From NCBI RefSeq assembly GCF_050937815.1, contig NZ_JACDIJ010000002.1:124001-188000 (forward strand): a stretch of 64,000 bases of DNA, read 5' to 3'. Shown here one piece after another: positions 8,356 to 16,496 of this stretch. Positions within the stretch are counted from its first letter, which is position 1; each line of letters opens with the position of its first letter. The translations under genes and the position numbers were made by a program. The notes below the pieces were generated by a model. It searched no databases and was not told the DNA's origin. It was given only the letters and a program-made list of their open reading frames with translations. Source of the DNA: Treponema_C sp050937815 (GTDB lineage Bacteria; Spirochaetota; Spirochaetia; Treponematales; Treponemataceae).

Positions 8356-9435
8356 ATGAAAAAAAATACTTTTAGAATATTCGATTATACGGGCGCTATT
8401 ATTGCGTACCTGATAGGCTCCGGTCTTGCAAGCGGGCAGGAAATCATACAGTTTTTTTCTTCTTTCGGCTTAGTGAAAAGCGCTCTTGCGGGACTTATTA
8501 TGTTGTTACTCTTTTGCTTTTTTACAAGCGTAACGATTGAAACCGGCCGGACAAAGCAAATTTCCGATGCCAACAAAATATATGAAGTATACTGCGGAAA
8601 ATATATCGGCGCTTTATTCGGATGGCTTACCCCGCTTATTCTTTTTTCCATTTATATAGTTATGATTTCCGGAGCCGGAACGCTTTTATCCGAATACTTT
8701 TTTCTTCCGAACAGGATAGGACGCTTGATTATGCTTGTATTGTCATTAGGCACCGTTTTATCGGGTTTTGAAAAGCTGGTAAACGTGATAGCAAAAATCG
8801 GTCATATTATCATACTGATTATTGTCGTTCTCTCCATATACAGCATTGTCCGTACCGCCGAATGGACACCCGCTTTTTCGGAGCATATCGGAACATACGG
8901 CTTAAAGCAGGCTTCGCGGTTTTGGTTTTTGTCCGGTATCAATTATGCAACATTTTGCGCTCTAACCCTCTACCCTTTTTTAGCCGAATTGGGCGGAAAA
9001 ATGAAAAGCAAAAAAGAAGCTGTTTGGACGGGGCTGCTCAGCAGTTTTGTGTTTTTTGCGATAGCAATGCTTATTAATTACAGTCTTTTGGGTAATATTT
9101 CACACTTATTCAATAAAGAAATGCCCCTCGTTTTTATTGCGGATTCCGTTTTCCCTAAAGCGGGCTTACTTTATTCGATAATTTTATATTCCGGTATTTA
9201 TACGACCGCCGTACCGATGTTATGGACTGCATGTAACAAAATCGCTCCCGACGACAGCAGTGTAAAATTCAAAGTTTCGGCATCGGTTTTGGCCCTAAGT
9301 GCTTACTTTATAGGCCGGCTGCCGTTCAGCGTATTGATTAATTTTATTTATCCCTATATCGGTTATATCGGACTTTTTGTTTTTATCTGTTTATCTATTT
9401 CGGTGATAAAACGGCTCTTGAAGCATGCGGCTTAA
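8356..9435 (+). CDS. YkvI-family transporter (LeuT-fold-like membrane protein)
   Basis: The 359-residue protein has about ten membrane helices. It opens with FDYTGAIIAYLIGSGLASGQE, a helix-1 break resembling that of amino-acid/sodium symporters and found in the YkvI family. No substrate is established for the family. It lies 95 bases after the ornithine-cyclodeaminase-like gene on the same strand, with a long hairpin between them, so it may be the last operon member and import an amino acid. The ribosome site is weak. The TTTTTAAATT run after the stop is not a convincing terminator. Confidence 0.75.
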   Translation: MKKNTFRIFDYTGAIIAYLIGSGLASGQEIIQFFSSFGLVKSALAGLIMLLLFCFFTSVTIETGRTKQISDANKIYEVYCGKYIGALFGWLTPLILFSIYIVMISGAGTLLSEYFFLPNRIGRLIMLVLSLGTVLSGFEKLVNVIAKIGHIIILIIVVLSIYSIVRTAEWTPAFSEHIGTYGLKQASRFWFLSGINYATFCALTLYPFLAELGGKMKSKKEAVWTGLLSSFVFFAIAMLINYSLLGNISHLFNKEMPLVFIADSVFPKAGLLYSIILYSGIYTTAVPMLWTACNKIAPDDSSVKFKVSASVLALSAYFIGRLPFSVLINFIYPYIGYIGLFVFICLSISVIKRLLKHAA

Positions 9436-9485
9436 GTTTTTTAAATTCTTAAAAAGTCCGAACCGGCTCCCGTAGACACTGGCCG

Positions 9486-9524
9486 TCATAGACAGCGCTC
9501 GTCATAGACGGGGCACTCATAGAC
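9486..9524. repeat. Three short direct copies of TCATAGAC
   Basis: TCATAGAC occurs at 9486, 9502 and 9517 with 15-16 base spacing. The last copy overlaps the -35 region of era. It is too short and irregular to be a CRISPR. Confidence 0.5.
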
Positions 9525-9548
9525 GGCTGCCGTTTTTTCGGCTATACT
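9520..9548 (+). promoter_or_regulatory. Putative era promoter, leaderless layout
   Basis: TATACT at 9543-9548 ends six bases before the era ATG at 9555. The matching -35 at 17-base spacing is a poor TAGACG, so the call rests mainly on the -10 box. Confidence 0.4.
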
Positions 9549-9554
9549 GGCTTT

Positions 9555-10442
9555 ATGAGTAAATCAGCTGTAGTTGCGATAATCGGCAGACCCTCCGCCG
9601 GAAAATCCAGTTTTTTAAATGCCGCAGGAAAAGAAAAAATTTCCATCGTGTCGCCCTGGCCGCAGACAACGCGTAAAGCCGTGCGCGGTATCGTAAACCG
9701 CCCGGAAGGCCAGCTTATCTTTATCGACACGCCCGGCTATCATAAATCCGACAAAAAATTAAACCTCAAGCTTAAAAGCATTGCCGAAGAAAATTTGGAA
9801 GAAGCCGACATCCTCTTGTACGTGTTGGATTCGACCCGCGAAGCCGGAAGCGAAGAAGAACTCATCGCTTCCCTTTTAGCCCCCTTTGCTTCAAAACTGG
9901 TCATTGCGGTAAATAAAATCGACAGCCCGGAAGCAAAAAGCGGCTTATGCAGGCTTTTCGCAGCCCGGCAGTTTCCGACCGTAGACGCGGGAAGGATTTT
10001 CGATATTTCGGCAAAAACCGGCGAAGGAATCGACGCGGTATTGTCGGCCCTCTATGCCCTTGCCCCCGAAGGAGAAGCCCTGTATCCCGAAGAATACTAC
10101 ACCGATCAGGAAGTCGATTTCCGCATTGCCGAAGTTATCCGCGAACAAGCCGTTAACCGGCTGCGCGACGAACTGCCGCACGCCGTGTATGTGGAAATCG
10201 CCGATATGGAAAGCCGTAAAGACGGTAAAGAACTGTGGGTGCGCGCTTTTTTGGTTGTGGAGCGCGAAAGTCAAAAGGGCATGGTTATCGGTAAAGGAGC
10301 TTCTTTAATCAAAAGTATCCGCGTCGAATCGATAAAGGCTTTGCGCCGCATCTTCGATTACCGTATCGACTTGGACTTGCAGGTGAAGGTAAACAAAAAC
10401 TGGCGCCAAAAAGACGCAGTACTGACGAGGATATTGAAGTAG
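9555..10442 (+). CDS. era: GTPase Era
   Basis: The 295-residue protein has all Era marks. G1 is GRPSAGKS near residues 11-18, followed by a switch-region Thr, DTPGYHK as G3, NKID as G4 and SAKTGEG as G5. The C-terminal KH domain includes ERESQKGMVIGKG before IKSIRVESI. Era binds the 3' end of 16S rRNA and is needed for 30S assembly. Residues near the switch (QTTRKAVRGIV) follow the family. The gene appears to stand alone; no rnc or ybeY neighbour is present. A fragment of an RDD gene begins just after its stop. Confidence 0.95.
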   Translation: MSKSAVVAIIGRPSAGKSSFLNAAGKEKISIVSPWPQTTRKAVRGIVNRPEGQLIFIDTPGYHKSDKKLNLKLKSIAEENLEEADILLYVLDSTREAGSEEELIASLLAPFASKLVIAVNKIDSPEAKSGLCRLFAARQFPTVDAGRIFDISAKTGEGIDAVLSALYALAPEGEALYPEEYYTDQEVDFRIAEVIREQAVNRLRDELPHAVYVEIADMESRKDGKELWVRAFLVVERESQKGMVIGKGASLIKSIRVESIKALRRIFDYRIDLDLQVKVNKNWRQKDAVLTRILK

Positions 10443-10460
10443 GGCTATATGTGCAAAGAT

Positions 10461-10511
10461 GTAAAAAGCTCGGAGAGCGCATAGCCGGTACGGACATTGC
10501 GCTTAAGTAAA
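10461..10511 (+). pseudogene. Fragment of an RDD-family gene, 3' end only
   Basis: This 51-base segment is about 90% identical to 11463-11513, the 3' end of the intact RDD gene, including an exact run over GCATAGCCGGTACGG and beyond through the stop. In frame it reads KLGERIAGTDIALK and a stop. Nothing before it encodes the rest of an RDD protein, so it is a remnant left by duplication and deletion. Confidence 0.75.
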
Positions 10512-10547
10512 ACCCGATTTTGGCTTTTAGGCTTGATTTTTTACAGC

Positions 10548-10576
10548 TTGTCAAAGAGTGCCATGTGTAGTACAAT
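10548..10576 (+). promoter_or_regulatory. Promoter and operator of the RelE-type toxin-antitoxin pair
   Basis: TTGTCA (10548-10553) and TACAAT (10571-10576) are 17 bases apart. The -10 ends six bases before the toxin ATG at 10583, so the mRNA would be leaderless. CCATGT (10561-10566) and ACATGG (10581-10586) form an inverted repeat around the -10, a likely autoregulatory operator. Confidence 0.65.
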
Positions 10577-10582
10577 GTAAAC

Positions 10583-10858
10583 ATGGTCAAGTATTCAGAC
10601 GATATATTAAAACGAATAAACAAGAGGTTAATACCGCAAGAGATATTTATTCATTTTAATAATGCGTTTCAATCTCTTGATTTAACAAAAGATTTAAATT
10701 TATTTGATACAAAGCAGTTAAAAATATCACAAGAAAGAGAACGCATATATTATCGATTAAGAAAAGGTAAATACCGTGCAATTTTTTATTTGGAAAAAAA
10801 CGATATTTACGTAATCGCTTTAGATAAACGTGAGGAGGTATATAAAAAATGGCGGTAA
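10583..10858 (+). CDS. RelE/ParE-superfamily toxin
   Basis: The 91-residue basic protein has the RelE/ParE fold pattern. N-terminal helices precede the strand YYRLRKGKYRAIFYLEKNDIYV, and the protein ends in DKREEVYKKWR. Related toxins cleave ribosome-bound mRNA or poison gyrase; the conserved Arg-Lys-rich strand fits the former, but this is inference. The downstream antitoxin overlaps by ten bases, giving the less common toxin-first order. No Shine-Dalgarno site precedes the ATG, in line with a leaderless message. Confidence 0.75.
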   Translation: MVKYSDDILKRINKRLIPQEIFIHFNNAFQSLDLTKDLNLFDTKQLKISQERERIYYRLRKGKYRAIFYLEKNDIYVIALDKREEVYKKWR

Positions 10859-11055
10859 TGTCGGTACGGATGAACAAAGAAGAAGAAAAAATGATGAACT
10901 ATTTATCCTCTTATTTTGAAGAAGAAAAATCGGCGATAATAAAGCGGTCTTTACAGGAAATGTATGAAGATATTATCGACAACAAAGTAATCGAACGCTT
11001 TGAAAGAGAAGAGCATACATTTGTAAGTGCGGAAGATATACTCAAAACGTTTTAA
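10849..11055 (+). CDS. RelB-like ribbon-helix-helix antitoxin
   Basis: The 68-residue acidic protein begins with MSVRMNKEEEKMM, a ribbon-helix-helix DNA-binding strand, then helices (EEEKSAIIKRSLQEMYED), and ends in a flexible acidic tail that would wrap the toxin. AGGAGG at 10833-10838, inside the toxin gene, serves the ATG at 10849. The antitoxin therefore has a strong ribosome site while the toxin has none. It probably represses its own promoter through the inverted repeat at 10561-10586. The first 26 coding bases recur exactly at 12887-12912. Confidence 0.75.
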   Translation: MAVMSVRMNKEEEKMMNYLSSYFEEEKSAIIKRSLQEMYEDIIDNKVIERFEREEHTFVSAEDILKTF

Positions 11056-11125
11056 TTTCCGAAAAAATACGCACAAGCATCCGGCTTCCGATACGGAATT
11101 CATCAATTACAGAAGGAAGCTAACT

Positions 11126-11512
11126 GTGAACGGTAAACGCGCCCTTGCTTTTTTTATCGATTTTTTAATAACGGCAATCATACAGAATTTTTTGTTTATG
11201 TATTTTATTATCTACCCGCTGGCAGCGGGAACGGCACAAGAGGCCGGCAGCATTTTTTTTAAAGCGCTGCTTATCACGTACGGTTCAATGTGTTATATGA
11301 TTTTTCGCGATGTACCCAAAGGCGGCGGTATCGGAAAACATATTGCAAAGTTGCAAATCGTTTGTGCGGCTACCCGGGATGCGGCACCGCTTTCCAAACG
11401 GCTGCTGCGCAATGTTTTTTGGGTTTCCGGCCCGCTTGAATTGTTTATATACGCGGTTACAGGTAAAAAACTCGGCGGCCGCATAGCCGGTACGGACATT
11501 GCGCTTAAGTAA
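11126..11512 (+). CDS. RDD-family membrane protein
   Basis: The 128-residue protein matches the RDD family. It starts NGKRALAFFIDFLI with the Arg and Asp of the family name, has about three membrane helices, and ends in KKLGGRIAGTDIALK. The open frame extends back to a GTG at 11027 inside the antitoxin gene, but GAAGGAAG at 11112-11119 points to the GTG at 11126, which begins exactly at the RDD domain. Function is unknown; some relatives take part in ion or protein transport. A 51-base copy of its 3' end lies upstream at 10461. Confidence 0.75.
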   Translation: MNGKRALAFFIDFLITAIIQNFLFMYFIIYPLAAGTAQEAGSIFFKALLITYGSMCYMIFRDVPKGGGIGKHIAKLQIVCAATRDAAPLSKRLLRNVFWVSGPLELFIYAVTGKKLGGRIAGTDIALK

Positions 11513-11525
11513 AGCCGTTCCGAAA

Positions 11526-11541
11526 TATAAAAGGCAGGTAT
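11526..11541 (+). repeat. Copy 1 of the TATAAAAGGCAGGTAT motif
   Basis: This 16-base motif lies shortly before the start of the gene at 11552. An identical copy lies before the gene at 58810, and a one-base-shorter version is at 55085-55101. It includes an AGGCAGG purine run and could be part of a shared translation-initiation leader. Confidence 0.45.
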
Positions 11542-11551
11542 CAATCCGAAT

Positions 11552-12106
11552 ATGCAATTAAAAAAAAACTATTGTGTTTTAGCAGCGCTGATTTTTGTTT
11601 TTGCAGGACTAATCCTCCTTTCAGTCCTTTATGTAAGAAATAATAATCAAAGCCGCCTGTATGCCGTAGGCAGGATAGCGGATTACAACATCTATGCAGT
11701 TAACGGCAATTATGTTGCAGCGGCTTTTTCCGGCAGCGGAAACTGGCTTTCCGGGGGAATAATACACCAAGATAATTTTCCGTATTCGGAACATATGCAA
11801 GCGGTACATATAACGGAGTTATTGGAAAATAAAGCAGCCTACCTATTCTCTACACGAAGCTATAATGAAGGAGATTTGTGTATCGGGAATTACGACTTTG
11901 ACGACCATATCGAAATCTTTTGTTTTGAAATAGGCGGAACAAGTCTTGAGCTGCCCGTTGAAATTACGGAAACGGGTCTTGTCCGTAAACAAAATATGTG
12001 GGAGAATATTATCACCGTGCCGCTTATAGCGTTGAATATGTTTCCGATTTTTATACTTGCAGGCATTACACTTGTATCTATGGTCGCGCTTTGTATATTA
12101 TTGTAA
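11552..12106 (+). CDS. Uncharacterised membrane-anchored protein
   Basis: The 184-residue protein has one N-terminal membrane helix (VLAALIFVFAGLILLSVLYV), an external domain of about 110 residues and a second helix at the C-terminus (IFILAGITLVSMVALCILL). I recognise no family. The external part is rich in aromatic residues and Gly, and could be a small beta domain. It follows the RDD membrane gene by about 40 bases on the same strand, so the two may be expressed together. Confidence 0.6.
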   Translation: MQLKKNYCVLAALIFVFAGLILLSVLYVRNNNQSRLYAVGRIADYNIYAVNGNYVAAAFSGSGNWLSGGIIHQDNFPYSEHMQAVHITELLENKAAYLFSTRSYNEGDLCIGNYDFDDHIEIFCFEIGGTSLELPVEITETGLVRKQNMWENIITVPLIALNMFPIFILAGITLVSMVALCILL

Positions 12107-12198
12107 GATTATTATTAAATTCGGTGACGGTTCGCTACAAGAATTAAATGTTACTTTGCCTAAACCTCCTATCTAATACAAAGACCGTACACTTTTTC

Positions 12199-12227
12199 TT
12201 GACAATATCTATACGGCAGTATATACT
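12199..12227 (+). promoter_or_regulatory. Promoter and operator of vapBC
   Basis: Consensus TTGACA (12199-12204) and TATACT (12222-12227) are 17 bases apart. The -10 lies within a perfect 10-bp palindrome, AGTATATACT (12218-12227), a likely VapB operator. Confidence 0.75.
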
Positions 12228-12243
12228 TTTATAAGAGGTGTGT

Positions 12244-12474
12244 ATGGAAACGGCAAAATTATTCCGTAACGGCGGAAGTCAGGCGGTTAGACTGCCGAAA
12301 GCATATTGTTTTGAAGGAAACGATGTTCTCATACAAAAAACGGGAGAGGCGGTTGTTTTATTTCCTAAAAATAAAGAATGGGAAATATTTTTGCAAGGAC
12401 TTTACGGTTTTACCGACGATTTTTTAGCCGAGGGGCGAATGCAGGGCGAACCGCAAGAAAGAGCAGCTTTGTAA
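12244..12474 (+). CDS. vapB: VapB-type antitoxin
   Basis: The 76-residue protein has the MazE/AbrB swapped-hairpin N-terminus of VapB antitoxins (ETAKLFRNGGSQAVRLPKAYCFEG), followed by a strand and an acidic toxin-binding tail. It neutralises the VapC nuclease and represses the operon. The frame opens two codons earlier at a GTG, but AAGAGG points to the ATG at 12244. The stop overlaps the vapC start by one base (TAATG), typical of tight coupling. Confidence 0.85.
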   Translation: METAKLFRNGGSQAVRLPKAYCFEGNDVLIQKTGEAVVLFPKNKEWEIFLQGLYGFTDDFLAEGRMQGEPQERAAL

Positions 12475-12878
12475 TGTATTTATTGGATACGAACATTTGT
12501 ATCTTTCTTAAAAACCGAAAATCGCCTCAAGTATTGGAAAACTTAAAAAACCGCATACATAACGGAATTTACATTTCAAGCATAACCGTTGCCGAATTGC
12601 AATTCGGTGTGTACAACAGCGCGTTTGTCGAAAAAAATAAAATTTCATTATTACAATTTCTTGTACTATTCCATATTTTGAATTTTGACGACAACGATAC
12701 CGAACAATTCGGAAAAATCCGTTCCGAACTGAAAAAACGGGGCGAGATAATAGGTTCTTACGATATGCTGATAGCATCTCAAGCCCTCTCAAAAAACCTG
12801 ATTCTTGTTACAAATAATACCGGCGAGTTTTCCCGAATAAAAAATCTGAAAACAGAGGATTGGACACAAGCTCAATAA
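12474..12878 (+). CDS. vapC: VapC-type PIN-domain ribonuclease toxin
   Basis: The 134-residue product is a PIN-domain protein. MYLLDTNICIF supplies the first acidic residue, SITVAELQFG the conserved Glu, GSYDMLIASQAL the third acidic position and VTNNTGEFSRI the fourth region, ending KTEDWTQ. VapC toxins cut initiator tRNA or other RNAs. All expected acidic positions are present, so the toxin looks active. The start is fixed by the one-base overlap with vapB. Confidence 0.9.
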   Translation: MYLLDTNICIFLKNRKSPQVLENLKNRIHNGIYISSITVAELQFGVYNSAFVEKNKISLLQFLVLFHILNFDDNDTEQFGKIRSELKKRGEIIGSYDMLIASQALSKNLILVTNNTGEFSRIKNLKTEDWTQAQ

Positions 12879-12886
12879 AAGAGAAA

Positions 12887-12912
12887 GGCGGTAATGTCGG
12901 TACGGATGAACA
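12887..12912 (+). repeat. Exact 26-base copy of the start of the antitoxin gene at 10849
   Basis: Bases 12887-12912 are identical to 10851-10876, which encode the first residues (MSVRMN) of the RelB-like antitoxin. Here the homology ends after 26 bases and leads into a promoter for the next gene. It is a remnant of a second antitoxin copy or a recombination junction. Confidence 0.75.
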
Positions 12913-12918
12913 TTTTAA

Positions 12919-12947
12919 TTGACTTCGCCCGAAAGCCGCTTTATACT
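12919..12947 (+). promoter_or_regulatory. Promoter of the secreted-protein gene at 12963
   Basis: TTGACT (12919-12924) and TATACT (12942-12947) are 17 bases apart. The predicted start is about nine bases before the ATG, with GAGG in the short leader. Confidence 0.7.
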
Positions 12948-12962
12948 GTATGTGAGGCCATT

Positions 12963-13754
12963 ATGAATAAAGCCGTATGCACATTTATATTGTGTATCAC
13001 ACTGTCGGCATCTTCGTTTTTATGTGCACAAACGCGGGTTGCCGAACATCAATATCAGCCGGGCGATCCCTATTACGGAATTATCGAAAAAGAAGTTTCC
13101 GTATTTGAAAATGAAATCCGCACTTCTTCCGTTTTTTATTTTACCGAAGAAGCTGTAAAAAAAGACGGTAAAATCAGTCAATCCCAAATGTACGAAAACG
13201 GTAAGGTAAAAAAATATATTATCGATTTTACTGACGACTATACAAAGGAGTGGGGTATACGCTTGGTTGAAGAGCTGGTTAATGAGTCCGGCGAACACGA
13301 AGCTATTTCGTATACGTTTTATGACGGAACGGTGTATGATTTTACCGGAAGAGGCATTGAAATCATTAAAAAATTTATACCCAGGCTGATACTGCCGCTT
13401 AACCGAAATCCCGATTTTCCGAAAACCGCGGATCCCGAAAATCCGGTTTTTTATTTTGATACACGCGGTATACACGGCAGTACCTTAGTGAGCTCCGTTA
13501 AAAAAATAGAAAAACCTGTAAGTGCGCAAGAAAAACTGTTTTTAAAAAGATGGATGGAACATCGGCAGTTTGACGATCTTTCGGGTTTGTACAACACAAA
13601 GGTACAAGTGTCGGAAAACGGCGTTCCGATTATACTTTTTGTTCAGGATGCCGTTTTGGAGGACTTTTTAACACAAAAAAAAGCCCTTATATCGTATTAT
13701 CATTTGGGAGCCCTCGATAATATGCCCGTCAATATAATGATCGGTTATTATTGA
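12963..13754 (+). CDS. Uncharacterised secreted protein
   Basis: The 263-residue protein has a signal peptide (NKAVCTFILCITLSASSFLC followed by AQ). The mature part is rich in beta strands and reads like an outer-membrane or periplasmic lipid-binding fold, with FYFTEEAVKKDGKIS and YFDTRG. I recognise no family. A longer frame starts at 12894, but its extra N-terminus is the copied antitoxin sequence, so the ATG at 12963 is chosen. It is the first of three consecutive genes for exported proteins on this strand. Confidence 0.65.
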   Translation: MNKAVCTFILCITLSASSFLCAQTRVAEHQYQPGDPYYGIIEKEVSVFENEIRTSSVFYFTEEAVKKDGKISQSQMYENGKVKKYIIDFTDDYTKEWGIRLVEELVNESGEHEAISYTFYDGTVYDFTGRGIEIIKKFIPRLILPLNRNPDFPKTADPENPVFYFDTRGIHGSTLVSSVKKIEKPVSAQEKLFLKRWMEHRQFDDLSGLYNTKVQVSENGVPIILFVQDAVLEDFLTQKKALISYYHLGALDNMPVNIMIGYY

Positions 13755-13769
13755 TTATTGCACATAAAG

Positions 13770-13788
13770 CGGACGGGTTGTCCGTTTT
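13770..13788 (+). terminator. Weak rho-independent terminator
   Basis: CGGAC-gggtt-GTCCG followed by TTTT lies 16 bases after the stop at 13754. The stem is short, so readthrough is likely. Confidence 0.35.
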
Positions 13789-13819
13789 CAGTATAGTTTT
13801 TAAATTTAAGGGGAATTAA

Positions 13820-14788
13820 ATGAAAAAGAGGAGTTTGACCGGAGCGTTTGGTTTATGTGTTGCGGTTTTTCTTTTTGCTCAAAAGCCGGTTGACTTGCAA
13901 AAGGTGAATTTTATAACGGCGGATAAACAAAGCGGAAAAACCTTGCTTATTGCCGAAGACGATTTTACACGCAATTTGTCGGCATTTGATTTGTCTGCAA
14001 GACTGAAAACGTCACAGCCGGTAACAAAAGAAGCGTATTTGGAATTCATAGGTGAACAAACGCTTGATTGGACAACGGATGAACGCAAAAAGATGCAAAC
14101 CGTTTTTGCCGATATAAAAAAGGCTTTGTCGGCATACAGCCTATCTTTCCCGGAAACCGTATATGTGGTAAAAACGACGGGGTTGGAAGAAGGCGGTTCG
14201 GCGTATTGCCGAAGTATAAACATCATTGTATTGCCCGAATCTGTCGTCGCGGACTCTGAAAAAGAGCTGCGCGATACCTGTTTACACGAATTATTTCATA
14301 TTTATTCTCGGAATAATCCGGAAAAAAGAGAACGGTTGTATAACATACTTGGTTTTTACAAGACAGGCGATTTGATTATTCCGGAAAAGCTGTACGGTTT
14401 TAAAATAACGAATCCGGATTCGGTTGCAAACAATTATTATTTTAACGCGCGTATTGAAAATCGAACGATTCCCGTTATGCCGCTGTTGTTTGCCGCGGAA
14501 CAGTACGATGAAAATAAAGGCGGAGAGTTTTTTGAATATATGCTGTTGCTGTTTTTTGCCGTCAACGCCGAATCCGATGCCAGTTCTTTGCTTACGGAGA
14601 ATAACAAATATAAAGTGTTTTCGATAAATCAAATTTCAAACTACTATGAATTGATCGGCGAAAACACGGATTATATTATTCATGCCGAGGAAGTTCTCGC
14701 GGATAATTTTGTGTTGGCGGCAAACGGCGAAACGGATGTAAAAACGCCCGAATTGCTGGAAAAAATAAAAATTGAGCTGAAAAAATAA
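13820..14788 (+). CDS. Secreted putative zinc metallopeptidase
   Basis: The 322-residue protein has a short signal peptide (LTGAFGLCVAVFLFAQ). At about residue 156 it carries HELFHIYS, the HExxH zinc motif. Far downstream, HAEEVLADNF supplies a Glu and Asp pattern like the third ligand of gluzincin peptidases. The length and the spacing of about 130 residues fit a gluzincin-like fold, but the family name is uncertain. Export suggests action on envelope or host proteins. AAGGGG precedes the ATG. Confidence 0.65.
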   Translation: MKKRSLTGAFGLCVAVFLFAQKPVDLQKVNFITADKQSGKTLLIAEDDFTRNLSAFDLSARLKTSQPVTKEAYLEFIGEQTLDWTTDERKKMQTVFADIKKALSAYSLSFPETVYVVKTTGLEEGGSAYCRSINIIVLPESVVADSEKELRDTCLHELFHIYSRNNPEKRERLYNILGFYKTGDLIIPEKLYGFKITNPDSVANNYYFNARIENRTIPVMPLLFAAEQYDENKGGEFFEYMLLLFFAVNAESDASSLLTENNKYKVFSINQISNYYELIGENTDYIIHAEEVLADNFVLAANGETDVKTPELLEKIKIELKK

Positions 14789-14801
14789 AAAGGATGATAT
14801 A

Positions 14802-16496
14802 GTGTACCTTTTTTTTATAAACTTTTCTCGTGTATGTATAAAACTGCGTCAAAAAAGTGCGGGGTTTTGTTTATTGTTTTTAATGTGGACACCGCTCTTT
14901 GCACAAACACCCGTTTGCGTCGCTTCGGTTCGGGAGAGCGGTTTACGTTTGCGTGCCGTGCCGAGTTTAAACGGTCACATAATTGCAGTGCTGCCGGAAA
15001 AAACTCCGCTGCGTGTTTTAACCGATAAACGGGTAGAGCAGGTTATTGACGGCCGGCCGGGAGCCTGGGTAGAAGTTGCCGCTGCAAACGGTTTAAAAGG
15101 CTGGGTGTATGATCGATGGCTCGATATATATGAAAACGGAAACTTTTATGTAGATGAAAATCGATTTAATACGATAGAAAAAATAAGCTATTCTTCGGAA
15201 ACCCTTGCGTCACTGCATGATTCGGTTTTGGAAGCCGCCGTAATGACCGACAAAGATGAAAAAAGTTTAATAGCAATACACGAATATAAGGGCGGTGAAT
15301 ATACTCGTTCATATATATTCGATATAGAACAGTTTGTTTTTTTCGGACACACCGAAAATTTCTCCTTTGAAAAAAGAGTACATATTGCATATATTGCGGA
15401 AAACGATTTTGCCGTTTCCGTAAGGCAAAACCGCGATACTGTTGTCTTGTTTAGAATTAAAGACGGTAATCTCTTGTGGAAAAAAGGATTTCGTCTAAAA
15501 AAGAATAAAACCTTTGCCGGCATTATAGAAACGGCGGTAAAATTCGACGGTAAAAAAAATCTATACCTTGCGTTTCAGCACAATGCGAATTTCGAATTGT
15601 CAAATTATGATCTACATATTATAAAAACGGATTTGCAAGGAAATCTTATACAAAATGCCGGTATTGCGACCGAAAGCTGGGATATGATTCATTCCGTCGT
15701 TTGTATAGACGAAGCGGTGTATATAATTGCGGATATAAACGGTATCGGTCAAGGGCGGATTATAAAACTCAACGCCGATTTACAAACGGAAAAACAAGCG
15801 CATTTTTTATTTCCCGATAAGTCTTTGAGAATTAATTCCGTCGCACAAAACAAAAATACGTTTTTTATCAGCGGAACATCCTCTGTGGTGCGAGATAACC
15901 CGAATATGTGTGCTTCAATCGCCGCCGTTTCAAAGGACTTAAAATTGAATTGGTCGTATTCTCTTGTCGGCGATACGTACAATACCGACTTCGGTTTATC
16001 GGCCGACAATACGGGCGTCGTTATACTCGGACATTCTTCAAAAGAATACGTATACGACCTTGACGACAATAAAAACGTGTTTTGGCTTGTAGGCTTCGAT
16101 CAAAACGGCAGGCGGCTGCGGGAAAATCATTTTATAGTTCCCTACAGTCTTGAAATAAGCGGCTTTTGTATGTATCCGAAAAGAGTTCATGTTTTCGGAT
16201 ATTTTCCCTATTACGACACACGTGTATATGAAAACATTCAAATTGCAAAAACAGGCTTTAATTATGTTTTTGAACCCGTTTTTGTTACCGATCCGGTTTT
16301 ATCGATTACCGCCGTTCCCGATACCCAAGCTCTCGTAATAAGCGAATTCGACGATTATAAAACTCACGAAGTTGTATTTGACGTTTTTACTCCCGACATA
16401 CACATGCACGTAAGTAAAACCGAATTTACACATGAATATCCGTGGAATCCGAATGTGCTGCAAACCGCTGCTTTTTTTGATTTATCGGAGCGCTGA
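14802..16496 (+). CDS. Secreted protein with bacterial SH3 domain
   Basis: The 564-residue protein starts at a GTG supported by AAAGGATG. It has a signal peptide ending LFA before QT. Residues about 37-107 form an SH3b domain (ESGLRLRAVPSLNGHIIAVLPEKTPLRV ending in GLKGWVYDRWLDIYE is its visible span). The rest contains repeated beta segments suggesting a propeller-like fold, with lines such as SAVSKDLKLNWSYSL replaced by variants in each blade. SH3b domains often bind peptidoglycan. It lies 13 bases after the metallopeptidase gene, so the two are probably co-transcribed. Confidence 0.65.
   Translation: MYLFFINFSRVCIKLRQKSAGFCLLFLMWTPLFAQTPVCVASVRESGLRLRAVPSLNGHIIAVLPEKTPLRVLTDKRVEQVIDGRPGAWVEVAAANGLKGWVYDRWLDIYENGNFYVDENRFNTIEKISYSSETLASLHDSVLEAAVMTDKDEKSLIAIHEYKGGEYTRSYIFDIEQFVFFGHTENFSFEKRVHIAYIAENDFAVSVRQNRDTVVLFRIKDGNLLWKKGFRLKKNKTFAGIIETAVKFDGKKNLYLAFQHNANFELSNYDLHIIKTDLQGNLIQNAGIATESWDMIHSVVCIDEAVYIIADINGIGQGRIIKLNADLQTEKQAHFLFPDKSLRINSVAQNKNTFFISGTSSVVRDNPNMCASIAAVSKDLKLNWSYSLVGDTYNTDFGLSADNTGVVILGHSSKEYVYDLDDNKNVFWLVGFDQNGRRLRENHFIVPYSLEISGFCMYPKRVHVFGYFPYYDTRVYENIQIAKTGFNYVFEPVFVTDPVLSITAVPDTQALVISEFDDYKTHEVVFDVFTPDIHMHVSKTEFTHEYPWNPNVLQTAAFFDLSER

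Noticed and set aside
9473..9530. Repeated TCATAGAC units resembling a small CRISPR array
   Set aside because: The units are only eight bases with spacers of seven to eight bases, far below CRISPR dimensions, and no cas gene is present.
12110..12180. Short reading frame KFGDGSLQELNVTLPKPPI between the membrane protein and vapB
   Set aside because: It has no start codon or matching family that I can recognise. It may be a gene remnant, but the evidence is too thin to list it as a feature.
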